Shown here: piece by piece, positions 36,511 through 44,565 of the stretch | Position numbering within the stretch: position 1 is the first letter of the stretch | Layout: every line of letters begins with the position of its first letter | Source: Mucilaginibacter yixingensis | GTDB lineage: Bacteria; Bacteroidota; Bacteroidia; Sphingobacteriales; Sphingobacteriaceae | DNA: 64,000 nucleotides | Direction: 5' to 3' | Assembly (NCBI RefSeq): GCF_041080815.1 | Contig: NZ_CP160205.1 | Coordinates: 496,001 to 560,000, forward strand | Made by a program: the position numbers and the translations under genes | The notes under the pieces: generated by a model | Told to the model about the DNA's origin: nothing | Seen by the model: only the letters and a program-made list of their open reading frames with translations | Database searches by the model: none

Positions 36511-36650
36511 ACTTAGGATCTATCTTCGTTGCTACATTACATGCTTTTCTGGTACTTGCGAGAAGTACAAAATCTCTATGAACGGTTAGTTTCAGACTAA
36601 GCTAAACTAATTGGAGGACTGTTACTGGTGGACTGATGGAAAGCGAACAT

Positions 36651-37214
36651 TTAGTTGCGCTGCGCCTTTTTGATCTCTTCTTTCTTCAGTTTTTCAGAAT
36701 TGTAGGTAGAAATCGCCCAGAAAAATAGGCCAGACACACCCGTTATGACACCCGCGATCATTAACCAAAGCGAATAGTGATCATATGCGAGGGAGTGTTC
36801 TTGTAACAGGTTTATTTTTTGTTGATTATACTTTAATATTATTTGCTTAACGGTGACTTGCTGTTGTTGTTTTTCTAAGGAGTCAAGCTGTACTGAAAAA
36901 GTTTTCTTAATTGTCGACATCTGAATGTCAATCTGCTTCGACTGCTTATTGTCTTTAGCTTTGATAGATTTAAGCCTTTTTAGATCCTCCATCGAAGTTT
37001 TAGACAAAGCCTTACACTCTTTAACTTTAACGTAAAGATCCTTGATGTTTTGGTTAAGGAATTCAGCCTGTTTATTATAAGTATTGATCTCAATCTCAAG
37101 TTCCTGTTTTTTTTGCAGGGGGTAGACCATTGAAAAACAGAACATAACAATTCCACCAACAAATAGGAATTTGTAAAGGTTGTCACCGCTTGAAAAAAGA
37201 CTACTAAAATCCAT
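36651..37214 (-). CDS. Membrane protein with long coiled coil
   Basis: The 187-residue protein has a helix near the N-terminus (FLFVGGIVMFCFSMVYPL), an extended charged coiled coil (about 35-140) and a second helix (YSLWLMIAGVITGVSGLFFW) near the end. It starts three bases after the stop of the upstream gene, so the two are translationally coupled. No family recognised. Confidence 0.7.
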   Translation of the reverse strand: MDFSSLFSSGDNLYKFLFVGGIVMFCFSMVYPLQKKQELEIEINTYNKQAEFLNQNIKDLYVKVKECKALSKTSMEDLKRLKSIKAKDNKQSKQIDIQMSTIKKTFSVQLDSLEKQQQQVTVKQIILKYNQQKINLLQEHSLAYDHYSLWLMIAGVITGVSGLFFWAISTYNSEKLKKEEIKKAQRN

Positions 37215-37216
37215 GG

Positions 37217-38155
37217 TTACTTAAACGCATTTATTTTGTCCCTGTCTACCTTAAGTTCATCAATACCTTGTTCCGCTTGTTGTATAGTATCCTGATGGAT
37301 GGTTACAAACTTTTCCAGTTTGTGGTTGTCTGCAGTGGAAATCTGATCACTGTTTAGCGTGCACCCACTTGCAATGCTCAAAACAGCCGCCAAAATGATA
37401 AGTGTCTTTCCCGAATGAAGTTTAAATTCAATCTTTCCGGGTGATTGCAAATTTAATCTGATAGAACTCGAGTCAATGTTTTCATTCAGATTGAATTCAA
37501 TATTTATTTGTTTCGCAAGTTCTTGTAAGGATTCTATTAGCGTTAAAAGGGCCTTCACATTAATATCATCTTGTGTTTTGATGTCTAACACAAAGTGACC
37601 ATAGCCTTCCTTGATGTAAAGATGATCAGTCACATTATCGATATACTTTTCAAATCTTTTGATATTGCTGATTGCATGCCGCGAAACTTTGATCTGATAA
37701 AATACAGGATCCAGCGAGCTCACTTGCTTAATGGCAAGCCATTTTACTTTTCGTCTCTTATGATAAGAACAGTCATTGGTTTCTTTGCTGTCCACATAGA
37801 TGGTTGAATCTTCGATGACACCGAACGCATAGCGGCTCGAACTTGCACTTGGAATAATAACGATATCTCCTTTGGCTAAACTATCAAATCTTTTAAGTTT
37901 ATTATAAATTGCCGAAACCTTACCCTTCCCTTTGGTGATACCTAGATCATAGCCTTCTGATTGTGCAATTTTAGTTTTAATCTCAACTTCACTGCGTTTA
38001 TGTAAATCCTCTACAGTGATCTGATTCCAGCCAATTCCAATAAAATCATGTTTAGTATAAGTATCAAAATATAGACCGCTATCTGTTCTGACAAACCAGT
38101 ATTGCTTGTCAGCCTGCAGGTTATTTACATGATTTATTAATTCTTCAAAGATCAT
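37217..38155 (-). CDS. EVE/PUA-like domain protein with a membrane helix
   Basis: The 312-residue protein has an N-terminal domain with YWFVRTDSG, FIGIGWNQI and KGDIVIIPSAS, a pattern seen in the EVE/PUA-like and Mrr N-terminal domains that read modified bases. A middle region (about 180-245) precedes a hydrophobic helix near 250-268 (KTLIILAAVLSIASGC) and a charged tail. Reader domains tethered to the membrane are unusual. It lies downstream of the AAA/HEPN gene and is coupled to the next membrane protein, suggesting a defence role (inference). Confidence 0.6.
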   Translation of the reverse strand: MIFEELINHVNNLQADKQYWFVRTDSGLYFDTYTKHDFIGIGWNQITVEDLHKRSEVEIKTKIAQSEGYDLGITKGKGKVSAIYNKLKRFDSLAKGDIVIIPSASSSRYAFGVIEDSTIYVDSKETNDCSYHKRRKVKWLAIKQVSSLDPVFYQIKVSRHAISNIKRFEKYIDNVTDHLYIKEGYGHFVLDIKTQDDINVKALLTLIESLQELAKQINIEFNLNENIDSSSIRLNLQSPGKIEFKLHSGKTLIILAAVLSIASGCTLNSDQISTADNHKLEKFVTIHQDTIQQAEQGIDELKVDRDKINAFK

Positions 38156-38270
38156 TTAATTATAATTAGGGTACTTGAACGGTTAACTGAGCAAATTTAA
38201 TATTGTTAAACTACATTAATATTGTGCGCTTCAATATGTGGATTCCTTATTCACTTTGAATGGTAGGTTT

Positions 38271-40478
38271 TCAGGATGGCTCACCCATCATCATAAGATA
38301 ATGTTCTTGGTGGCGGGAGTGTTCAAAGATCTTTTTAAATACCTCAAAATAACGCTCCGTCACATCTTCAGGTTGTTCCACAAAAAGGTCGTCGGGTATT
38401 GTATGGGACCCATCATTGATCCAGCAAAGCAGGGAACGACATATCTGCTGATCATCTTGATCTTCAAATTGTTGAATTATCTGATCATCGCCAAGTTTTC
38501 CCAGAATCTTAAAATAATGTTCAATAATTCTACGCATCGTGTTCTGTAGCGTAAGAGGCGAGCTATGTTGTCTGTTTTGTAGTTCCTTCCACAATAACTG
38601 ATAGGCAGTTTGTATCGGATTTTTACGACCATGTGCTTGAAGTTCCGACTGGCTACTGTTTTTTCGAAGGATCCAAAATGCAGTATCTGCGCAGTCTTTA
38701 GTCCTGCCATCTATAAAAGATACCTCCTTGTGAAAATAAGTATTGTGAGTGAGAAGGATCAGTTGTTTAATACTTCCCGAGCCTTTTTTGATATCCTTAA
38801 TGATTTCCTTAACGAGCGAACTCACTACATATAATACATTGCTGTCCAAACTGGAGATCGGGTCATCAACGATCAAGATACGGTCTTCCGTTATGGTTTG
38901 TTCAGATAGCCCGCCTTTGCATAACTGGAGGAAATATAAGAAGGTAATAAAAGTAATTTCGCCCTCACTTAAAGTCGTTTCCGCAATTTCCCCATCTTGG
39001 CGTTTAATCTGGTATTTATTTTTTTCAGGAGATGGAACGATCTCAAAATTACGGAAGCCAAAAGCTCTAAGCGTTTTGTTGATCTTGTTAATAGATGGCT
39101 GTACGCTGGTTACATTATCACTTAGGTTAATGATTTCCTGTTTAACCGTGTGGTAATTTTGTTTGGCTGTTCTGACAGTCGTTTCAATTCCCTTAATAGC
39201 CTTTTCCAAGTTCGCCTTTTGATCAACGAATTGTTTTAGCATTGCTTGGTGATCGTCTATAAGCAACCGCCAGATATCAGCGACAAGTTCTTGTCGTTCC
39301 CGGGCAAAGTTGACAACTATTTGATTGTGTTTGTTAATTTCATCATTGGCAGCCGTGATCAAGTTACTAATGTTTTCCAGTTGCACTTTTACAGAGATCA
39401 GTTCAATACTACGGCTGGGCTCTTTTATCTTATTGTTTAATTGCTCCTGATTTGAAAGTATCTGAGTGGAGAAAGTATGCACATAAGCTTTAAACAAAGT
39501 TAGATCAAGTTTTCTTCCTGCGTTTTGTTCTTCTGTTACAGTAATCTGATTTAATATGGCCAGGAGGTTTTGGGTCTCGCGCTGATAACTAGCAGCTTGT
39601 TCGCCAACTTTGGCTGTATCAGTAAGAAAAGTTTGATCAAAATAGGATTCCAGCTGATCTCGGAAATTCGAAGTGATGGTGTTCTGCTGACAAAAAGGGC
39701 AAGTATCGCCGGTTTCCTCCAAAAACTCACGACCGGTATTAACCCAATCGTTCATATTCAGACGCTGGATAAGTTGAGCAATATTAACATCTGCCTTACC
39801 AATGATCTTTTTTTGCCATATCGGGTCATTTTCTAAAGCAATTATTTTTTCTGGATCAAACGTTCCCAGTAAATTAAGCGCGGTCGGTGGTTGTCCAAAG
39901 ATTGTATTCGCTTTCTCCGTAAGAACTTCCCTTGTTTTTAATGTTCTTGCGCTGCTTGCATATTCTTCCAATATCTTCTTCTTGAAATTTTCTTTGGTCA
40001 TAAAACCAGAAAAAGCATCTTTGAAGGTCCCTTCATTTTTTTTATAAATATCTCGCCATACTGTTTCTCTAAAATCCTCTTCATGTATCGCCAACTCAGA
40101 AACCTTTTTATCATGCGTTTCCTTTCGGTTTTCCCAGTCTTGTTTATGTTGCTGTCTTATCTTGACCTTCGCTTCGATCTCTTCGATCTCTTCTTTTGTT
40201 GCCTGTCCCAGCGTAAACACACCGTCAATCTGCCCATTGCCGAAATTCTTTTCCCTAAAGTCCTTATTGTAAACTAAGGTGCGCAAAGGGAGTGCATTCT
40301 GCCAAGTTATACGGCACTGTGCATATTTGTTCTGTTTAGTATCCGATAAAAAATTACTGATCGTTGTTTTACCGCTGCCATTGGTTCCATAAATAAAATT
40401 GATTTTTTTTAGGTCCTGGAATTCAGCGCCATCGCGATCATAGGTCGCGATTTCTTTGAGGGAAATACCGGTGATCAT
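38271..40478 (-). CDS. AAA_13-type ATPase with C-terminal HEPN-like nuclease (PrrC/RloC-like)
   Basis: The 735-residue protein has Walker A GTNGSGKTT (31-39), a long coiled coil with a zinc-hook-like CPFC near 270, signature LSEGEI, Walker B ILIVDDPISSLD and a LTHN switch. The C-terminal region has MRRIIEHYF and NDGSHTIPDD. These offer an Arg-x3-Glu and a downstream His, the residues forming the anticodon-nuclease site in PrrC/RloC-type proteins (family knowledge). The likely role is cleavage of tRNA on infection or DNA damage. A TATATTTG promoter element lies 24 bases upstream. Confidence 0.75.
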   Translation of the reverse strand: MITGISLKEIATYDRDGAEFQDLKKINFIYGTNGSGKTTISNFLSDTKQNKYAQCRITWQNALPLRTLVYNKDFREKNFGNGQIDGVFTLGQATKEEIEEIEAKVKIRQQHKQDWENRKETHDKKVSELAIHEEDFRETVWRDIYKKNEGTFKDAFSGFMTKENFKKKILEEYASSARTLKTREVLTEKANTIFGQPPTALNLLGTFDPEKIIALENDPIWQKKIIGKADVNIAQLIQRLNMNDWVNTGREFLEETGDTCPFCQQNTITSNFRDQLESYFDQTFLTDTAKVGEQAASYQRETQNLLAILNQITVTEEQNAGRKLDLTLFKAYVHTFSTQILSNQEQLNNKIKEPSRSIELISVKVQLENISNLITAANDEINKHNQIVVNFARERQELVADIWRLLIDDHQAMLKQFVDQKANLEKAIKGIETTVRTAKQNYHTVKQEIINLSDNVTSVQPSINKINKTLRAFGFRNFEIVPSPEKNKYQIKRQDGEIAETTLSEGEITFITFLYFLQLCKGGLSEQTITEDRILIVDDPISSLDSNVLYVVSSLVKEIIKDIKKGSGSIKQLILLTHNTYFHKEVSFIDGRTKDCADTAFWILRKNSSQSELQAHGRKNPIQTAYQLLWKELQNRQHSSPLTLQNTMRRIIEHYFKILGKLGDDQIIQQFEDQDDQQICRSLLCWINDGSHTIPDDLFVEQPEDVTERYFEVFKKIFEHSRHQEHYLMMMGEPS

Positions 40479-40501
40479 AGAAGTGTGATAAAAGGTTCGG
40501 T

Positions 40502-40509
40502 CAAATATA
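40502..40509 (-). promoter_or_regulatory. Candidate -7 element of the AAA/HEPN gene
   Basis: The minus-strand TATATTTG matches TAnnTTTG and would give a leader of about 17 bases before the ATG at 40478. A TTG lies only 13 bases upstream of it, closer than usual. Confidence 0.4.
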
Positions 40510-40547
40510 ACAGTTTCTTTAACAAAAGAAATTACTTAAGATGTTCG

Positions 40548-40555
40548 TATGTTTG
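40548..40555 (+). promoter_or_regulatory. Candidate -7 element of the S1/P1 nuclease operon
   Basis: TATGTTTG matches TAnnTTTG about 138 bases upstream of the nuclease start at 40693. A -33 element was not found, so this is tentative. Confidence 0.3.
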
Positions 40556-40692
40556 ATTCTTGTGGACAAGCCACTCGTGTTGCCTCTTTAGAATCCTGAT
40601 CACATCAGTTATTTTTTGGTTTACTAATGGTGTTAGTAAATGTAATGCGCAATTCGTATCATTGAAAACCGGCAAACGCCGATAATGATACC

Positions 40693-41829
40693 ATGAAAAT
40701 AACCAGCATTCCCCGAAAAACATTCTTTACCTGCAGCCTGACTGCCATTACCTTACTACTAGCCTCCTGGGGCTTCAAAGGTCATCGGGCAGTCGCTAGC
40801 ATCGCCCAAAAACATCTCACCTCTAACACAGCCTATGTCGTAGCGGCTTACCTGAGAGGAGAGCGGATGGCCGATGTCAGTACTTGGGCCGACGAGAACC
40901 GCAATCCTAAAACAGCCCCCTGGCACTTTCTTAATTTACCATTGGGGCTAACCCATGAACAATTCGTCAAAGCCGTTACAGAAAGCGACAACAATGTTTA
41001 CAGCGCTATCCTCAAAACAGAAGCCCAGCTCAAAGACAAAAGTCTGAGCACGGATGAAAAGAACGAAGCACTCAAATATCTTATCCACCTGGTAGGGGAT
41101 GCCCATCAGCCTATGCACATCAGCCGCAAGGAAGACAAAGGTGGCAACACCATTCAGGTGCGTTTTGATGGTAAAGGCACCAACCTTCACAGCCTCTGGG
41201 ACAGTAAGTTAATTGACCATGAAGGAAAGTCAGAAGCGGACATCGCCAAAGATTACGATACCGCTACACCCGCTGATATCAAAAAATGGCAGGCAGACAG
41301 CCCTATGGAATGGATTTGGGAAAGCTACCAGATCTCCAGCGAACTTTACGCAAATATTAAATCCGGACAGACCATCGACGAAGCTTATTACAACAAATAT
41401 ATACCAACCATCCGTAAGCGCATAGACCAGGCTGGCATTCGCCTGGCAGGAGAGCTCAATAAGCTGTTCAACAATGAACCCGTACCGCAAATTAGCTCCA
41501 CAGCCCAAACGATACAAAGCGGCCCAACAACCGCTCAGACCGTAGCGGTCATTACTACTATCAAAGCCGAAGAGGCCAAAAACAACATTGGAAAGACGGT
41601 TACCGTGAACGGTAAAACCTATAGTAGTAAAGATATTGGCAGCATGATCCTGGTCAATATGGGTGCCGCTTATCCCAATCAGTTGCTGACCATCGCTATC
41701 AAAGGCGAGGCCAAAGCAAGCGCTGACAGTCTTGAAGGAAAGACCATTACCGTAACCGGCCAGCTCATTAACTATAAAGGCAAACCAGAGATCATCGTCA
41801 CCGATCCTAATCAACTCAAGATCCAATGA
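40693..41829 (+). CDS. S1/P1-type zinc nuclease with C-terminal OB-like domain
   Basis: The 378-residue protein has a signal peptide, after which the mature end would be Trp in SWGFKGHRA. In this family that Trp and the His five residues later are zinc ligands. Further ligands are offered by DVSTWADE, PWHFLN, HLVGDAHQPMH (about 135) and LHSLWDSKL (about 160). After about residue 275 a linker rich in Thr/Gln leads to a beta-rich domain (KTVTVNGKTY, GKTITVTGQL) resembling an OB fold, an uncommon fusion. It cleaves single-stranded DNA/RNA in the periplasm or outside. Confidence 0.9.
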   Translation: MKITSIPRKTFFTCSLTAITLLLASWGFKGHRAVASIAQKHLTSNTAYVVAAYLRGERMADVSTWADENRNPKTAPWHFLNLPLGLTHEQFVKAVTESDNNVYSAILKTEAQLKDKSLSTDEKNEALKYLIHLVGDAHQPMHISRKEDKGGNTIQVRFDGKGTNLHSLWDSKLIDHEGKSEADIAKDYDTATPADIKKWQADSPMEWIWESYQISSELYANIKSGQTIDEAYYNKYIPTIRKRIDQAGIRLAGELNKLFNNEPVPQISSTAQTIQSGPTTAQTVAVITTIKAEEAKNNIGKTVTVNGKTYSSKDIGSMILVNMGAAYPNQLLTIAIKGEAKASADSLEGKTITVTGQLINYKGKPEIIVTDPNQLKIQ

Positions 41830-42065
41830 ACGAGCCATTTATCCTGGAAGTCAGTTATCAGAACAAAGCACTGGAATTCCCAGCAGCTTTCCAGCGATAC
41901 GGCTATACCTACCGCATAGCTGTAGCTATTAGTGATGAGAATTATGTGTTTGAACTCGACGAGGAAGGCAATTACCGCGTGCTGAACAGCAATCATAACA
42001 ATCAGCAGGCGCCAGACCCTGGCCTGTTGGAAGCCATTGCGGGAAAACTCAAACGGTTACAATAA
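41826..42065 (+). CDS. Small conserved hypothetical protein
   Basis: The 79-residue protein overlaps the nuclease stop codon by four bases (ATGA), so it is coupled to it. It contains ILEVSYQNKALEFPA, a beta-rich pattern ending with a short helix (LLEAIAGKLKRLQ). No signal peptide or known motif. Confidence 0.65.
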   Translation: MNEPFILEVSYQNKALEFPAAFQRYGYTYRIAVAISDENYVFELDEEGNYRVLNSNHNNQQAPDPGLLEAIAGKLKRLQ

Positions 42066-42139
42066 TAACAATACCAGTGGTTATATTACGTATCCGAACT
42101 TGAAACCTAATCAGTTCAATTGAGGTAAGGTTTAAATCT

Positions 42140-42177
42140 ACGCCTTCTGCATTCACTGTAGAAGGGCGTTCTTTTTT
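42140..42177 (+). terminator. Terminator of the S1/P1 nuclease operon
   Basis: A stem of about 12 pairs with one bulged G (arms ACGCCTTCTGCA and TGTAGAAGGGCGT), loop TTCAC, followed by TCTTTTTT. Confidence 0.85.
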
Positions 42178-42221
42178 ACCGCAATTTATTACAACTCCAC
42201 AGATTTATTTAACTTCAATAC

Positions 42222-42467
42222 ATGACCCTTTACGAGTTCAATATTCTAAGCCCTAAAGAACAAGAGATCGCTACCGTCAACGGTGAGTTTCTTGAAACCC
42301 GCAAAGAAGCCGGACAGACCGTAGCGCTTTACAGCATCAGCAACTTCTTCGTCGAGCTCTGGTACGACTGCACTCAAAACAAAATCACCAGGCTCAACTC
42401 TTTTAAGTCTATCAGCCGACTTGATCCCTATGTATCACAAATTCATCTGAAAATAGATCTTTACTAA
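42222..42467 (+). CDS. Small hypothetical protein
   Basis: The 81-residue cytoplasmic protein (MTLYEFNILSPKEQEIATV...) has a beta-strand-rich pattern with FFVELWYD, common in small immunity-like or unknown proteins of this phylum. It stands alone between a terminator and a hairpin. Confidence 0.6.
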   Translation: MTLYEFNILSPKEQEIATVNGEFLETRKEAGQTVALYSISNFFVELWYDCTQNKITRLNSFKSISRLDPYVSQIHLKIDLY

Positions 42468-42495
42468 AATCATCGAATCTAATCAACAAGATGAT

Positions 42496-42522
42496 GCGGA
42501 GAATAAATGCATTATTCTCCGC
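42496..42522. repeat. Hairpin after the small hypothetical gene
   Basis: Perfect 11-base arms GCGGAGAATAA and TTATTCTCCGC enclose ATGCA. No T run follows, so terminator function is uncertain. Confidence 0.55.
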
Positions 42523-42732
42523 AATATTGCGGTGAATAACCCAAGATCGGATAGAAAAGAGGATGGGAAAAAGAACGAAGTGGTGAAAGGAATACAACTT
42601 ATAGCCTATCGGCATTGACAGATCAGTATCAGCTAAAGTAAATATGTGATTGATTTTTAGTTTATTATAAGGTTCTTCAGAGAAAAGATTATCTTTAATA
42701 AGATACTCGATAACCTACTTAATCAATTCGCC

Positions 42733-42924
42733 ATGAAACCTCTACTTTTATTACTAGCAATAGCATTAGGCACGACCAGTTTCCATTCTTTAAATCCATC
42801 GACAATAAAAAAACACCCAATGGCAACCTGCACTGGAGCGAGTCCATGTCAAGCGTGCAAAAATTGTAAGTACTGCAAGCATTGTGCGAAAGACAAAGGA
42901 ACCTGTGGCGTTTGTAAAAAATAA
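42733..42924 (+). CDS. Small secreted cysteine-rich protein
   Basis: The 63-residue protein has a signal peptide (MKPLLLLLAIALGTTSF) and a mature part with eight cysteines, seven of them as CxxC-type pairs (CQACKNCKYCKHCAKD, CGVC). It may bind metal or be cross-linked in the periplasm. Similar tiny proteins recur in Sphingobacteriaceae, without known function. Confidence 0.7.
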   Translation: MKPLLLLLAIALGTTSFHSLNPSTIKKHPMATCTGASPCQACKNCKYCKHCAKDKGTCGVCKK

Positions 42925-42929
42925 CCAGT

Positions 42930-43907
42930 TTAAGGTTTTGTATTTACACTAGACTGCAAAGGCGTGGAGAGCAGCTGATTGTTCTTATGCAAAATGTACT
43001 TGTCGTACATATATTCAGTCAACGGTTTTAGCCACCTAACCGTATCTATCGGATGAAAGCCAGCCGTTGTATAGAACTCCAAATGACCTTTGTTCTTAAA
43101 ATACCAGACCTTTCCGACGGAGGCTTTAGTGATGGTACTATAATCTTTTATTGCATGAAAGCGAGCTAGACGCACACTGTCATAGGGAACAAGTGGTACA
43201 GGTCGCTGGACGTGACAGGCAGATCTTTCGAAATGATCATCTTTCCAAAACATACATCCGTTAGCATAAGGATCAACAACCTTAGTAGGCCAGTAATAAT
43301 AAGTAATTCCCCCTAAGAATACAGCACCTAATAAAACAACTAAACGGTTCCTTACCTGAGTAACACGTTTGTTTTTTCCAGGAAGTTGAATGACTGTGCC
43401 CATTGGCGCAGCAGGAATATCTGGCTCGTCCGTTTTTGGTGCTTTTTCAGTAGTAGGATCAGATATATCGATAATGGCTGCTGAACTTTCTGATTTGACT
43501 GGCTCATCGGCCAGGTTCGTAAAATCAGCAATCTCCACAACCGGCTTTGTTTCCTGATTCGGGCGAAATTGATAAGGGCGGTCTGGGTAATCGATCAACC
43601 AAGCCAACAACTCTACGTTCTTGTCTTCTGTATCATCAGTGTCTCCTTTCAGGTAGTTATCTAAGGGTTTAAACTTGTCCCTGTCATGTCTTCTAATGAT
43701 CTGCATATAATCCGCCCCGTCCACTTCGGTCTCAAAAAAATCTTTTAGAATTCTAAGATCCTGTTGACGATATCGATCTCGAAGTACAATAAGACATTCT
43801 TTCCTAAGCTTACCAGCGGTAGAGTGCAAAAGATTAAGAGAGAGCTGATTCAGCTCTCTCTTTTTTTTATAGGTCAGAAGGACCTGTTTCTTATAATCAG
43901 AAAACAT
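42930..43907 (-). CDS. Single-pass membrane protein with a conserved N-terminal domain
   Basis: The 325-residue protein begins with a helical cytoplasmic domain (about 20-115). It has LNLLHSTAGKLRKECLIVL, DKFKPLDNYLKGDTDDTEDK and VELLAWLIDYPDRPY, a pattern I have seen in uncharacterised Bacteroidota proteins. A proline-rich linker and a membrane helix (about 190-207) follow, with an extracytoplasmic tail. The N-terminal domain probably mediates protein contacts. Its 12-base leader is identical to that of the peptide gene at 44273. Confidence 0.7.
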   Translation of the reverse strand: MFSDYKKQVLLTYKKKRELNQLSLNLLHSTAGKLRKECLIVLRDRYRQQDLRILKDFFETEVDGADYMQIIRRHDRDKFKPLDNYLKGDTDDTEDKNVELLAWLIDYPDRPYQFRPNQETKPVVEIADFTNLADEPVKSESSAAIIDISDPTTEKAPKTDEPDIPAAPMGTVIQLPGKNKRVTQVRNRLVVLLGAVFLGGITYYYWPTKVVDPYANGCMFWKDDHFERSACHVQRPVPLVPYDSVRLARFHAIKDYSTITKASVGKVWYFKNKGHLEFYTTAGFHPIDTVRWLKPLTEYMYDKYILHKNNQLLSTPLQSSVNTKP

Positions 43908-44275
43908 TTTTCAAAAAATAATAGGTAAAGCTAACTCATTTTCCGGAATCTCCAAGGCGTTTGCGGAATTCCATCGGAACGCGCGGAATCTTCGGAATCG
44001 CTTGCTGTATAGCTGTTTACGTCGCTCTACATTTGCTTTCGAATTCAGACGGGACCCACATTCATGATCAGGTCACTAACCAGCTGAATTCACGACGAGC
44101 GGAGAAAGCGGCAGCAGGTATCCGGTTTGGGAAGCAGGTACAGGCTTCCGCAATCAACGCTCGGACACTTCCCAAAAAATGTGAGAGGCGCCTCTTACGC
44201 GGTTGCAGCGCTACCCCGGGAACAGTTCCCGGGGCACCTGCAGAATTTATTCACCTTTTAATTTTTTGAAAAATG
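43905..44275. repeat. 15-bp inverted repeat flanking a 340-base gap
   Basis: CATTTTTCAAAAAAT (43905-43919) and ATTTTTTGAAAAATG (44261-44275) are perfect inverted copies. Each includes the start codon of a divergently transcribed gene. The gap holds no convincing gene but contains GAGGCGCCTC and a strong hairpin (44214-44234). Confidence 0.7.
44214..44234. repeat. GC-rich hairpin upstream of a peptide gene
   Basis: Perfect arms CCCCGGGAA and TTCCCGGGG enclose CAG, 38 bases before the start at 44273. It may be a leader structure of the peptide gene. Confidence 0.55.
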
Positions 44276-44458
44276 ATCGAGTTATTTTTTGCACTCTTTA
44301 TGGCATTCTCATGCCCTTCGCATACCCCTACCAAGTGCCACAACCATAATGGTACTACTGTACAAGCTCAGGACACCTTATCGCCGGTCGACGGAGATGA
44401 CGACGGCGGCGATAACGGACACGTTCCTCCAGGCTTTACCTCAGCACCTGGAAATTGA
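44273..44458 (+). CDS. Small secreted peptide precursor
   Basis: The 61-residue product has a short hydrophobic leader (MIELFFALFMAFSCPS) and an acidic, glycine-rich C-terminal half (VDGDDDGGDNGHVPPGF). A perfect terminator follows within 14 bases, so it forms its own transcript. It directly precedes a histidine kinase/regulator pair, so a signalling or metal-binding role is possible but unproven. Its leader sequence matches that of the divergent gene at 43907. Confidence 0.6.
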   Translation: MIELFFALFMAFSCPSHTPTKCHNHNGTTVQAQDTLSPVDGDDDGGDNGHVPPGFTSAPGN

Positions 44459-44471
44459 TCTTTACGCAACG

Positions 44472-44503
44472 ATAAGGCAAGACTAGCTCTTGCCTTATTT
44501 TTT
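44472..44503 (+). terminator. Terminator of the peptide gene
   Basis: Perfect 11-base arms ATAAGGCAAGA and TCTTGCCTTAT enclose CTAGC, followed by TTTTTG. Confidence 0.9.
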
Positions 44504-44565
44504 GTCTTTACCTGAGCGGTTTGAACAGAAAGATTGATTACTATCTTTATTCAAAAATCTAAATC

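Noticed and set aside
40532..40723. Minus-strand open frame of 63 codons
   Set aside because: It overlaps the start of the S1/P1 nuclease gene and both candidate promoters, with no coding features.
43961..44269. Open frame of 102 codons between divergent genes
   Set aside because: It spans strong hairpins, has atypical composition and no domain; the gap is more likely regulatory.
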